Assembly: GCF_009832865.1 (NCBI RefSeq)
Contig: NZ_CP047130.1
Location: 3,286,001 to 3,350,000, forward strand
Direction: 5' to 3'
Source of the DNA: Colwellia sp. 20A7
Lineage (GTDB): Bacteria; Pseudomonadota; Gammaproteobacteria; Enterobacterales; Alteromonadaceae
DNA: 64,000 bases
This document shows positions 22,118-30,513 of the stretch, piece by piece. Each line of letters begins with the position of its first letter. Position 1 is the first letter of the stretch. The position numbers were made by a program, and so were the translations under genes. The notes below the pieces were generated by a model. It was not told the DNA's origin. It made no database searches and saw only the letters and a program-made list of their open reading frames with translations.

Positions 22118-22585
22118 TTACAGTTTATTAATTTCTCTAGCAACACTAAATTCTGACGACGTTACATATTGTTCAATATTCTGTAATTGCTTTTCTAATG
22201 AACCAAATTTTTTACGAATATCATGGAAGGCTTGTTTAGGTGGCTCCCCTGATTGCCAAACTCTTGTTTTCACTTTAATTGATTCGTTTTCATATTCACC
22301 ATCGGACTCTGATTGAGTATTGCCTGCTGAATTAGTTTTTGACGATTCTGTTTGATGAAACTTATTGTTTGACATTTTAGCTTGTGCTTTAGGATCTTTA
22401 TCAAGAATAAACCAAGCGGCGATATACCCTAAAATTAAAAAAGGTATACCAAAGAGAACTCCCGATACTACTAAGATTCGTACTAACCAGGTTTCCCAGC
22501 CAAAGTAGTCTGCAATACCCGCACAAACACCCGCTATTTTTCCGCGTGATGTATTTCGGTATAGGTCTCCTCGCTTAATCTTCAT
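22118..22585 (-). CDS. pspC: Phage shock protein C
   Basis: PspC is an inner-membrane protein that helps relay envelope stress to PspA. The PspC domain is at the N-terminus (residues 5-65: RGKIAGVCAGIADYFGWE), followed by a membrane segment around residues 33-58. The rest (about 65-155) is a charged cytoplasmic or periplasmic tail with a predicted coiled coil at the end. It overlaps the pspB stop by 4 nt, showing translational coupling. The gene is last in pspABC. Confidence 0.93.
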   Translation of the reverse strand: MKIKRGDLYRNTSRGKIAGVCAGIADYFGWETWLVRILVVSGVLFGIPFLILGYIAAWFILDKDPKAQAKMSNNKFHQTESSKTNSAGNTQSESDGEYENESIKVKTRVWQSGEPPKQAFHDIRKKFGSLEKQLQNIEQYVTSSEFSVAREINKL

Positions 22586-22809
22586 AATTTACTTCTCCAT
22601 TCAGGCGTTTCTGCATCTAAAATCGCTTCTAACGTTTTAATACGATCAGCCATTTTATCTGCTGTCTCGGATAAGTCAGATAACTGAATATACTCTTCTT
22701 CGCTCAATCCTTGATTTACTTGTCCTTTACTGCGGTAATGTAATATTAGCCAAATAGGGGCAACAATGACCATAAAAATAATGACCGGTGCCATAATGAT
22801 CTCTTCCAC
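22582..22809 (-). CDS. pspB: Phage shock protein B
   Basis: PspB is a small inner-membrane protein that works with PspC to release PspF from PspA. The 75-aa sequence has one N-terminal membrane segment (VIIFMVIVAPIWLILHY), then a cytoplasmic coiled coil (LSEEEYIQLSDLSETADKMADRIKTLEAIL). It sits between pspA and pspC. An internal ATG at residue 6 (MAPVII...) is an alternative start. Confidence 0.93.
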   Translation of the reverse strand: MEEIIMAPVIIFMVIVAPIWLILHYRSKGQVNQGLSEEEYIQLSDLSETADKMADRIKTLEAILDAETPEWRSKL

Positions 22810-22887
22810 GATTATCTCCTTAACTTTTTCTTTAACTTATCAAGCAACTATTTTAGCCATTTGCAGAAATGAATAAACTTCATTACT

Positions 22888-22912
22888 TAAGGTTTAGCCA
22901 CTCTAAACCTTA
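22888..22912 (-). promoter_or_regulatory. Intra-operon hairpin between pspA and pspB
   Basis: TAAGGTTTAG-CCACT-CTAAACCTTA is a perfect 10-bp stem with a 5-nt loop in the 150-nt gap between pspA and pspB. It has no T tract, so it may be an attenuator or mRNA-end stabiliser that keeps PspA above PspBC. Confidence 0.55.
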
Positions 22913-22959
22913 CACTTTAGCAATAATAACGAACTAAATAATGACCAGTAATTAATAGC

Positions 22960-23625
22960 TTAATCTTGTTGTTTTTTCATTTTAGCTTTTAACGAAGCAA
23001 GTTCGTCATCAACTTTTTCATTCGACTCAAGCTCTGCGATTTCATCAGCTAAAGACTTACTGCCCAAATCATATGATTCAACTTGTGCTTCAATCCCATC
23101 AATCTTACTTTCATAACGGTCAAAGCGACTTAATGCATCGTTTACTTTATTACTGTCAATGTTCTGCTTCACTTTTAAACGAGAGTTTACTGTTTTTTCT
23201 CGCATAATAATCGCTTTTTGACGAGTTTTTGCATCCGCTAACTTATCTTGCAGTTGTGATATTTCATCTTGCAATTTAGTAATATGATCTTCAACATTGG
23301 CAAGTTCTTGCAGTAAAGATTGAGAGTTTTCAGTACTCTTTTTCTTTTCCATCAAAGCTGCCCTAGCTAAGTCTTCACGATCTTTACTTAAGGCTAATTC
23401 CGCTTTTTCTTGCCATTGTTGTGCTTCATTATCAAAACGAGTTACTTGGCGAGTTAATTCTTTTTTATCTGCCAATGTTTTAGCTGAACTAGAGCGTACT
23501 TCAACTAAAGTATCTTCCATTTCTTGAATAATTAACCTTACCATTTTAGCCGGGTCTTCAGCTTTATCTAATAAATTGTTGATATTAGAATTAATAATAT
23601 CGGTAAACCTTGAAAAAATACCCAT
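22960..23625 (-). CDS. pspA: Phage shock protein A
   Basis: PspA is an ESCRT-III-like protein. It binds PspF to keep the operon off and, under membrane stress, polymerises on the inner membrane to protect the proton gradient. The 221-aa sequence starts GIFSRFTDIINSNINNLLDKAEDP (the amphipathic helix and family signature) and continues as an almost unbroken coiled coil, as the family requires. The length matches E. coli (222). It is the first gene of pspABC and is divergent from its regulator pspF. Confidence 0.97.
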   Translation of the reverse strand: MGIFSRFTDIINSNINNLLDKAEDPAKMVRLIIQEMEDTLVEVRSSSAKTLADKKELTRQVTRFDNEAQQWQEKAELALSKDREDLARAALMEKKKSTENSQSLLQELANVEDHITKLQDEISQLQDKLADAKTRQKAIIMREKTVNSRLKVKQNIDSNKVNDALSRFDRYESKIDGIEAQVESYDLGSKSLADEIAELESNEKVDDELASLKAKMKKQQD

Positions 23626-23693
23626 AACAACCTCTCTCTAGAATTAATAACTTCATTTAAACGTAAACCATCTATATTATACGCTTGGCGAAA

Positions 23694-23725
23694 TTAGTAT
23701 AAATTCGAATTTAAATTTATACTAA
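23694..23725. repeat. 12-bp perfect inverted repeat in the pspA-pspF intergenic region
   Basis: TTAGTATAAATT and AATTTATACTAA flank an 8-nt spacer. The site lies 69 bp upstream of the pspA start. It may be a regulatory binding site or an RNA hairpin in the pspA leader. Confidence 0.5.
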
Positions 23726-23732
23726 GTTATAT

Positions 23733-23748
23733 TCATATTTTACGCCAA
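23733..23748 (-). promoter_or_regulatory. Possible sigma-54 promoter of pspA (weak match)
   Basis: On the minus strand TTGGC, then ten bases, then TGA partly fits the -24/-12 pattern (TGGC...TGC); the -12 element has GA instead of GC. It is about 110 bp upstream of pspA, in the right orientation. A TATAAT sequence closer to pspA is a rival sigma-70 candidate. Confidence 0.3.
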
Positions 23749-23933
23749 TATGACATAAAACATTAATCTTTTGTTTTAAAAGGTTTTTTTATAACGTTAA
23801 AAATTTCTTTTCTATAACGAATTAATGAAATACACTATTTGTTAGTTAAATTAACTAATACCAAGTCTTTCCTGTTATTTCTTACCCAACAAGAATAAAC
23901 TAAGTGATATTGGTATCAATATTAGGTCAAGTC

Positions 23934-25076
23934 ATGGGACGCTTTAATAAACAAGATAACCTTCTGGGACAGTCAAATAGCTTTTTAGAAGTATTAGAGC
24001 AAATATCTCAAATTGCACCACTTAGTAAACCCGTATTAATTATTGGCGAACGCGGTACAGGTAAAGAGTTAGTCGCTGCTCGCTTACATTACTTATCAAA
24101 ACGTTGGGAACAAAGTTATCTAAAACTAAATTGTGCCGCTTTAAATGAAAACCTACTTGAAACCGAGCTATTTGGCTATGATTCTGGTGCCTTCACTGGC
24201 GCAAGCAAACGTCATGAAGGTCGTTTTGAGCGCGCCGACAATGGCACATTATTTTTAGACGAAATTGCGAATACCTCAGGTTTAATACAAGAAAAGTTAT
24301 TACGCGTTGTTGAGTATGGTGAATTTGAGCGTGTAGGTGGCTCTCGTACAATAACAACTGATGTGCGATTAGTGGCAGCGACTAACGAAGATCTCCCTTC
24401 ATTAGCTGCTTCAGGACAGTTTAGAGCTGATTTACTTGACCGCTTAGCATTCGATGTTATAACACTCCCACCATTACGTGAACGACTTGATGACATTTTA
24501 ATGTTAGCAGAGCATTTTGCTATGACAATGGCACGTGAATTAGAGTTTGAATTATTTAGTGGCTTCACCGAGAAAGCGAAAAGAGCCATGCTTGAATATT
24601 CATGGCCAGGAAATATCCGCGAGTTAAAAAATGTTATTGAACGCAGTGTTTACCGATGTAATAACCCTCACCTGCCAGTTCATGATTTAATTATTGATCC
24701 TTTCGAATCACCTTTTAGACCTAATCAACGCATTAAAACCCTTGATAGAGTTCATACAACGCAGAATGAGACAATAAGCGATAGTGCCTCAGATTCGGTT
24801 AATAATAAGACTGAAAATAATACAAGTGATAATAATGCGAGCAATGATGTAATTCAGCCCGAATTTACCGCGACCACTGCACTAATGAATACCCAATTTC
24901 CTCAATCATTGAAGTCTTTGTCACAAAATTATGAAATAGAATTAATCAAGTCAGCTTTAGCGCACTGTCAGTATAATCAAAAGAAAACCGCACAAGCGCT
25001 AGAATTAACCTATCATCAACTAAGAGGTTATTTAAAAAAATACAATTTACTTGATGGTAATGATACAGATGAATAA
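23934..25076 (+). CDS. pspF: psp operon transcriptional activator PspF
   Basis: PspF is a sigma-54 enhancer-binding AAA+ ATPase that activates pspABC and lacks a receiver domain, as here. Motifs: Walker A GERGTGKE, sigma-54 contact loop GAFTGA, LFLDEI Walker B, and a C-terminal Fis-type helix-turn-helix (NQKKTAQALELTYHQLRGYLKKY). A polar, low-complexity stretch of about 50 residues lies between the ATPase and the DNA-binding domain, making it longer than the E. coli protein (325 aa). A GTG at 23904 is possible, but ATG 23934 follows AGGT and starts MGRFNKQDNLLGQ, so I chose it (380 aa). Its end overlaps sapA by 8 nt. Confidence 0.92.
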   Translation: MGRFNKQDNLLGQSNSFLEVLEQISQIAPLSKPVLIIGERGTGKELVAARLHYLSKRWEQSYLKLNCAALNENLLETELFGYDSGAFTGASKRHEGRFERADNGTLFLDEIANTSGLIQEKLLRVVEYGEFERVGGSRTITTDVRLVAATNEDLPSLAASGQFRADLLDRLAFDVITLPPLRERLDDILMLAEHFAMTMARELEFELFSGFTEKAKRAMLEYSWPGNIRELKNVIERSVYRCNNPHLPVHDLIIDPFESPFRPNQRIKTLDRVHTTQNETISDSASDSVNNKTENNTSDNNASNDVIQPEFTATTALMNTQFPQSLKSLSQNYEIELIKSALAHCQYNQKKTAQALELTYHQLRGYLKKYNLLDGNDTDE

Positions 25077-26748
25077 AATTAAGGTTAATTTAATAGCTTG
25101 CCTAAGTTTCTTCGCATTATCTGGCTGTAATGATGAAAGTACAGTTTCGTTAGATGAACATAGTGTTATATATTGCGCAGAAGGATCACCTGAAACATTT
25201 AATCCGCAATTAGTAACATCTGGCACTACCATTGATGCGACATCGAACCAATTATATGATCGATTGTTAAGCTATAAAGGAGAAGAGAATACACTAACCC
25301 CTGCATTAGCGAAATCTTGGCATGTAACCAAAAATGGCAAAAAAATCACTTTTTATTTGCGTAAAGATGTTGCTTTTCACCAAACAGATTATTTTACACC
25401 AAGCAGGACTCTTAACGCTGATGACATTATCTTCAGTTTCAATCGTATTTTAAATAAAAAACATCCATTCCACTTTGTATCAGGTGGTGATTATCCTTTT
25501 TTTCAAAACATTGAACTTAATACATTAATTGAAAAGATAGAAAAAATAAATGAGCACACTGTTCGATTTCATTTAACTCATCCTGATAATTCATTTCTTG
25601 CAAACTTAGCAACCGATTACGCTGTTATTTTATCTGCTGAATATGCTGAACAACTAGTTAAACAGCAAAGAAAAAGTAATATAGATACCTACCCAATAGG
25701 GACAGGTCCATTTAAGCTAAAAGAATATCGCATTGGATCTTTTATTCGCTATTACCGCCACGAGCAATATTGGCGTGATCCGGTAAAAATTGAGCAATTA
25801 GTTTTTGATATCACCCCCAGTAATACTGGTAGGTTAACTAAGTTGCTTGCCAAAGAGTGTGACATTTCAGCGTACCCTATTGCACATAATAAAATAGGTG
25901 AAAATAAAAGCTTAACCTTAGAATCGATTACGGCCTTAAATGTCGGCTACTTTGGATTCAATGTTAAAAAGCCTCCTTTTGATAATAAACTCGTTCGCCA
26001 AGCAGTGAGTTATGCTATTAATAAACAAGTATTACTCGATACCGTTTATAAAGGTAAGGCTGTATTAGCAAAATCGATACTACCGAATACTTCTTGGGCG
26101 TTTGATGACTCTATTCCCGCACATGAATTTAATCCCGTTCTAGCGAAAAGCCTGTTAGACACAGCTGGCTTTCCGCAAGGATTTACTATGGATTTGTGGG
26201 CAATGCCAGTTCAAAGGCCTTATAATCCTAATGCAATAACGATGGCTAAACTTATTCAAGCTGATCTAAATGATATTGGAATTAAAGTTAACATTGTTTC
26301 TTATGAATGGAATACTTTTTTAAATCGTTTAAGTCTTGGTGAACATCAAAGTTTTTTATTAGGTTGGTCGGCTGATCATCCTGACCCAGATAACTTTTTC
26401 TCTCCCATGTTAAGCTGCTCTGCCAGTAATACCGGGAGTAATACCACTTTTTGGTGTAATAAAAAATTTGATAGTATTCTGCAAAGTGCCTTACAAACCA
26501 CAGACTTAAACCAAAGAAAAGAATACTATTCTCAAGCGATGAGAATTATAGAAGAAGAAATACCTTTGATTCCTATTGCGCACTCAAAACGTTATCAAGC
26601 ACGTAATAAAGAAATTACGGGCGATATCCTTGCCGCATTTGGTGGTATCAATTTTTATCATATAGATAAAAATAAAAAGTCAGCGCTGAGCGCAAAAAAA
26701 ATAAAAGATACTACGATAGTTAATCAAATTAATGTAGGTGAAAATTAA
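25069..26748 (+). CDS. sapA: Peptide ABC transporter substrate-binding protein SapA
   Basis: SapA is the binding protein of the Sap transporter, linked in other bacteria to antimicrobial-peptide resistance, heme or polyamine handling. It is an SBP family 5 protein (oligopeptide/dipeptide type) with the motifs AEGSPETFNPQL, LAKSWHVTKNGKKITFYLRKDVAFH, and LGWSADHPDPDNFFSPML. Starting at ATG 25069 it opens with a lipoprotein signal peptide (lipobox LSGC), so it is probably tethered to the membrane. Upstream in-frame starts exist inside pspF. It overlaps pspF by 8 nt, so the two are likely cotranscribed. Confidence 0.9.
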   Translation: MNKIKVNLIACLSFFALSGCNDESTVSLDEHSVIYCAEGSPETFNPQLVTSGTTIDATSNQLYDRLLSYKGEENTLTPALAKSWHVTKNGKKITFYLRKDVAFHQTDYFTPSRTLNADDIIFSFNRILNKKHPFHFVSGGDYPFFQNIELNTLIEKIEKINEHTVRFHLTHPDNSFLANLATDYAVILSAEYAEQLVKQQRKSNIDTYPIGTGPFKLKEYRIGSFIRYYRHEQYWRDPVKIEQLVFDITPSNTGRLTKLLAKECDISAYPIAHNKIGENKSLTLESITALNVGYFGFNVKKPPFDNKLVRQAVSYAINKQVLLDTVYKGKAVLAKSILPNTSWAFDDSIPAHEFNPVLAKSLLDTAGFPQGFTMDLWAMPVQRPYNPNAITMAKLIQADLNDIGIKVNIVSYEWNTFLNRLSLGEHQSFLLGWSADHPDPDNFFSPMLSCSASNTGSNTTFWCNKKFDSILQSALQTTDLNQRKEYYSQAMRIIEEEIPLIPIAHSKRYQARNKEITGDILAAFGGINFYHIDKNKKSALSAKKIKDTTIVNQINVGEN

Positions 26749-27778
26749 TCATGTTGGTTTTACATTACGAAGATTAAGCTTATTTATTTTTACAATGTTA
26801 GTACTAACATTGTTATCTTTTAGTTTAAGCTTTTTATTTCCAGGTGATTCAATCATCAATATATCAGGCGCTATTAACGCTACCCCAACTCAATTAATAG
26901 AAATAGAAAAACATTACCACACAGATAGTAATATATTTTGGCAGTACCTAACCTACCTCCATCACATAATAAATGGTGAGCTAGGTATTTCAATGGCGAG
27001 TCAGTCTAACATAGCAACTGAAGTACTTAATTTATTACCTGCAACTATTGAACTGAGTTTAGTAGCGCTATTTATTGCAATGTTTGTTGGTATTCCACTT
27101 GGTTTTATTGCAGCAATAAAACAAAACAAAACAACCGATAATATTATTGTGTCTGTTTCAATGCTAGGCTATTCAATCCCCGTATTTTGGTTGGGTATAT
27201 TGGCTATTTTAACCTTTTCGATAAACTTAGGCTGGTTGCCATCAGCCGGACAGATTAGTTTGCTGTTTGAAATTGAGTTAATAACCGGTATTCAATTTAT
27301 TGATATATTACTCAGTGATAGCCCTTATAAATGGCAAGCTTTTAGTGATGCCACCGCGCATATTATACTACCTGCTTGTGTCATAGCTGTAGCTCCCGCC
27401 ACTATATTCATTCGCTTAGCTAGAACATCAATGATAGAAGTTTTAGAAACAAGCTATATTCGAGCAGCAAATGCAAAAGGTTTAACCTTTCGACAAATGA
27501 TATTTCGTCATGCGATCAGAAATGCGTTAATTCAAATAATTCGTCACGTTGGTTTGCAGTTTGCAAACCTAGTAACTATTGCAATGGTCACTGAAGTTAT
27601 TTTTAGCTGGCCAGGCATAGGTCGCTGGCTCATTGAGAGTATTTACCAACGAGATTATACCGCCATACAAAGTGGTTTATTGGTGCTGTCGTGTTTTATT
27701 TTTATCGTGCACATTTTAACTGACTTTATCTATGCTGCGTTAAACCCACTAGCCCGAGGTAATAAGTATGGCTCGTGA
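26738..27778 (+). CDS. sapB: Sap peptide ABC transporter permease SapB
   Basis: This inner-membrane permease of the DppB/OppB type has 346 aa. One N-terminal membrane segment (LFIFTMLVLTLLSFSLSFLF) is followed by a periplasmic loop and five more. The ABC-coupling EAA motif is in the segment VLETSYIRAANAKGLTFRQMIFRHAIRNAL. The start is GTG and overlaps the sapA end by 11 nt; no ATG is available nearby in frame. It partners SapC to form the channel. Confidence 0.92.
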   Translation: MKINHVGFTLRRLSLFIFTMLVLTLLSFSLSFLFPGDSIINISGAINATPTQLIEIEKHYHTDSNIFWQYLTYLHHIINGELGISMASQSNIATEVLNLLPATIELSLVALFIAMFVGIPLGFIAAIKQNKTTDNIIVSVSMLGYSIPVFWLGILAILTFSINLGWLPSAGQISLLFEIELITGIQFIDILLSDSPYKWQAFSDATAHIILPACVIAVAPATIFIRLARTSMIEVLETSYIRAANAKGLTFRQMIFRHAIRNALIQIIRHVGLQFANLVTIAMVTEVIFSWPGIGRWLIESIYQRDYTAIQSGLLVLSCFIFIVHILTDFIYAALNPLARGNKYGS

Positions 27779-28661
27779 TAAAATATATTTAGAAGAAATA
27801 TTCCCGTCACCTTTTATGCAGCTATGGCAAGTTTTTCGTAAAACACCTTCTGCAATGGCGGGATTAAGCTGTTTTATATTCTTGATAATTCTAGCTGTTT
27901 TTGCCCCAATACTAGCCCCCTATTCACCAATTGATGGTCAACTAGATATGCTATTGTTACCTCCTGCTTGGCATCCAGATGGGAATATAAGCTATTTACT
28001 TGGTACCGATGAGTTAGGACGAGATATGCTTTCTCGCCTAATGTATGGTACTTCGTTAACCTTTGGCCTGAGCTTTATCGTTGTTATTACTTCACTTATT
28101 ATTGGTGTTGTCATTGGCTCCTTATCAGCATTAACCACAGGGATAAAATCAAGCTTTCTCAATCACTGTCTAGATGTGATCTTATCTATCCCTTCATTGT
28201 TATTGGCTATCATTATTGTTGCCATTTTAGGGCCTGGAATTGGCAATACAGTATGGGCTGTAGTGATAGTACTCATTCCTCAGTTTATACATATTACGCG
28301 TTACGCCGTAAAAGAAGAATCACGTAAAGATTATGTACTTGCATCACGATTGGATGGCGCAAGTCCGTTTAGAATATTGTATTACTCTATTTTTCCAAAT
28401 ATTGTTGATAGACTAATGAGCCAAGCGACCTTAGCACAATCAGCGGCTATTTTAGATATAGCTACGTTAGGCTTTTTAGGCTTAGGCGCTCAAATTCCAC
28501 TTCCTGAATGGGGAGCAACCCTAGCTAACGGTTTAGATTTATTTTACATAGCCCCCTGGACAGTATATTTGCCAGGTTTAGCAATTTTGTTTGCTGTTAT
28601 AGTTACCAACCTTGTTGGTGAAGGTATTCGCCACGCGCTTAAGTTACGCAAGGACAAGTAA
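27768..28661 (+). CDS. sapC: Sap peptide ABC transporter permease SapC
   Basis: This second permease is of the DppC/OppC type, 297 aa. It opens with a cytoplasmic stretch and the family phrase FRKTPSAMAGLSCFIFLI, then a periplasmic loop with LLGTDELGRDMLSRLMYGTSLTFG. The EAA loop is ESRKDYVLASRLDGASPFRILYYSIFPN. About six membrane segments are visible. It overlaps sapB by 11 nt and shares its last base with the sapD start codon. Confidence 0.93.
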   Translation: MARDKIYLEEIFPSPFMQLWQVFRKTPSAMAGLSCFIFLIILAVFAPILAPYSPIDGQLDMLLLPPAWHPDGNISYLLGTDELGRDMLSRLMYGTSLTFGLSFIVVITSLIIGVVIGSLSALTTGIKSSFLNHCLDVILSIPSLLLAIIIVAILGPGIGNTVWAVVIVLIPQFIHITRYAVKEESRKDYVLASRLDGASPFRILYYSIFPNIVDRLMSQATLAQSAAILDIATLGFLGLGAQIPLPEWGATLANGLDLFYIAPWTVYLPGLAILFAVIVTNLVGEGIRHALKLRKDK

Positions 28662-29680
28662 TGAATTTACTCGACATTAGAAACTTATCCATTGAACTTG
28701 TCAGTGAAAATAAAAACATTTTAGCTGTTGATAAAGTTAGTTTGATAATGAAAGAAGGCGAAGTTCGAGGGTTAGTTGGGGAATCTGGATCGGGCAAGTC
28801 GCTTTTAGCGCAAGCAATTGTTGGTGTGCTAAATGACAAATGGAAGGTACATGCTGACAGGTTTCATTGGCGTGGTGTAGATTTATTACGATTATCTATT
28901 GCTGAGCGTAAAGCGCTAATATCTCGAGATATCGCAATGATATTTCAAGAGCCGATGGCATGCTTAGATCCAACGACTACAATTAAAAATCAATTAGCTG
29001 AAGCAATTGATACGAGCTCCCTCACCGGATTTTTCTGGCAGAAACAACGACAGCGCCACGAGGCAGCAATTAAGCTATTACATAAAGTTGGTATAAAAAG
29101 GCATAACGCATGTCTTAATAGCTATCCACATCAGTTAACCGATGCTTTATGTCAACGCGTTATGATCGCTATAGCGTTGGCTAGAAGACCAATATTACTG
29201 ATTGCAGATGAACCCACTGCTGCAATGGAAAATACAAATCAAGGTCAAATATTTAGACTCTTAGCCAGTTTAAACCAATTAAAAAACATGTCGATATTGT
29301 TAATTAGTCATGATTTAGAAAACATAACACACTGGACACATAAGATAACAGTGATGTACAGCGGACAATTTGTTGAGGCTGGAACTACTGATCAAATATT
29401 CAAAACGCCATTACACCCTTATACTAAAGCTTTAGTTGATAGTAGCCCAAGTGCAAATATAGATTTACCCGCTAAATCAAGACTTATGGCATTACCTGGT
29501 ACTATACCTATTTTACAGCATCTCCCTATAGGTTGTCGTTTAGGACCACGCTGCCCAAGAGCACAACAAGCTTGTGTACAAGCACCTACAATCACTAGCT
29601 TCCATGATCATAAAGTAAGTTGTCATTACCCTTTAATACCGACAAAAGCTAAACGTAAAGCTATTAAAGAGGTATGCTAA
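28661..29680 (+). CDS. sapD: Sap peptide ABC transporter ATP-binding protein SapD
   Basis: This DppD/OppD-type ATPase has 339 aa. Walker A is GESGSGKSL (residues 41-49) and Walker B is LLIADEPTAAME. The signature region reads QLTDALCQRVMIAIALA, lacking the usual LSGG; SapD proteins are known for a degenerate signature, so this supports SapD over DppD. The C-terminal oligopeptide-type extension has CRLGPRCPRAQQAC, a cysteine cluster that in OppD/DppD relatives may hold an iron-sulfur cluster. It pairs with SapF. Confidence 0.92.
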   Translation: MNLLDIRNLSIELVSENKNILAVDKVSLIMKEGEVRGLVGESGSGKSLLAQAIVGVLNDKWKVHADRFHWRGVDLLRLSIAERKALISRDIAMIFQEPMACLDPTTTIKNQLAEAIDTSSLTGFFWQKQRQRHEAAIKLLHKVGIKRHNACLNSYPHQLTDALCQRVMIAIALARRPILLIADEPTAAMENTNQGQIFRLLASLNQLKNMSILLISHDLENITHWTHKITVMYSGQFVEAGTTDQIFKTPLHPYTKALVDSSPSANIDLPAKSRLMALPGTIPILQHLPIGCRLGPRCPRAQQACVQAPTITSFHDHKVSCHYPLIPTKAKRKAIKEVC

Positions 29681-29681
29681 C

Positions 29682-30473
29682 ATGACTGAATTACTTAAGG
29701 TTGAAGAGTTAAGTAAGTCTTATCAACAAAAAGGCTTTTGGTTTAAAAAGAAAGTAACTATTGCATTAGAGCCTATTTCTTTCAGTATTGAAGCCCATAA
29801 AACATTAGCAATTATTGGTGAAACAGGATCAGGTAAATCGACACTTGCTAAGTTATTAGTAGGAGCTGAGCCCGCCAGTGGCGGCCATATTTATTTGAAT
29901 GGCAAAAAGCTACACGATAGTAGTTACAAAGAACGATGTCAGCATATACGTATGATTTTTCAAGACTCAGGGACGACTCTCAATCCTAGTTTAACTATTT
30001 TACAACTATTAGATGAACCCCTTAAACTTAATACAACGTTTAATGAAAAAAAACGCCAAGAGCTGATTAGAGTTACTCTGCAACAAGTAGGTTTACTAGG
30101 CGACCATATGAATTTTTATCCTCATATGTTTTCTGGTGGGCAAAAACAGCGTATATCACTTGCTAGAGCAATTATTTTACAACCACAAGTGATCATACTT
30201 GACGAGGCATTAGCGGCACTTGATCCTTCATTACGTTCTCAAATGATTAATCTATTATTAGATCTACAACAACAGATGGGATTAGCCTATATACTCATTT
30301 CCCATAATTTGGGTATTATTCGTCACTTTAGTGATGATGTGATGGTGTTATCACATGGGAAGGTCGTTGAATCTGGAAACACGATGGAGGTTATGAATAA
30401 ACCTCAACATAAAGTGACTCAAAAATTATTAATGAATCAAAACTTTCAGTTGAGATCTAGAAAAGTAAAATAA
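29682..30473 (+). CDS. sapF: Sap peptide ABC transporter ATP-binding protein SapF
   Basis: This second ATPase, 263 aa, is of DppF/OppF type. It has a complete Walker A (GETGSGKST), the signature MFSGGQKQRISLARAI and Walker B VIILDEALAALD. With SapD it would form a heterodimer with one canonical and one degenerate site. It starts 1 nt after sapD and ends the operon, followed at once by a strong hairpin terminator. Confidence 0.93.
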   Translation: MTELLKVEELSKSYQQKGFWFKKKVTIALEPISFSIEAHKTLAIIGETGSGKSTLAKLLVGAEPASGGHIYLNGKKLHDSSYKERCQHIRMIFQDSGTTLNPSLTILQLLDEPLKLNTTFNEKKRQELIRVTLQQVGLLGDHMNFYPHMFSGGQKQRISLARAIILQPQVIILDEALAALDPSLRSQMINLLLDLQQQMGLAYILISHNLGIIRHFSDDVMVLSHGKVVESGNTMEVMNKPQHKVTQKLLMNQNFQLRSRKVK

Positions 30474-30477
30474 TATA

Positions 30478-30505
30478 AAGTAGCGAGTGATCTTACTCGC
30501 TACTT
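30478..30505. terminator. Bidirectional terminator between sapF and ppiD
   Basis: AAGTAGCGAGT-GATCTT-ACTCGCTACTT is a perfect 11-bp stem between the convergent genes. Confidence 0.75.
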
Positions 30506-30513
30506 ACTACCAA

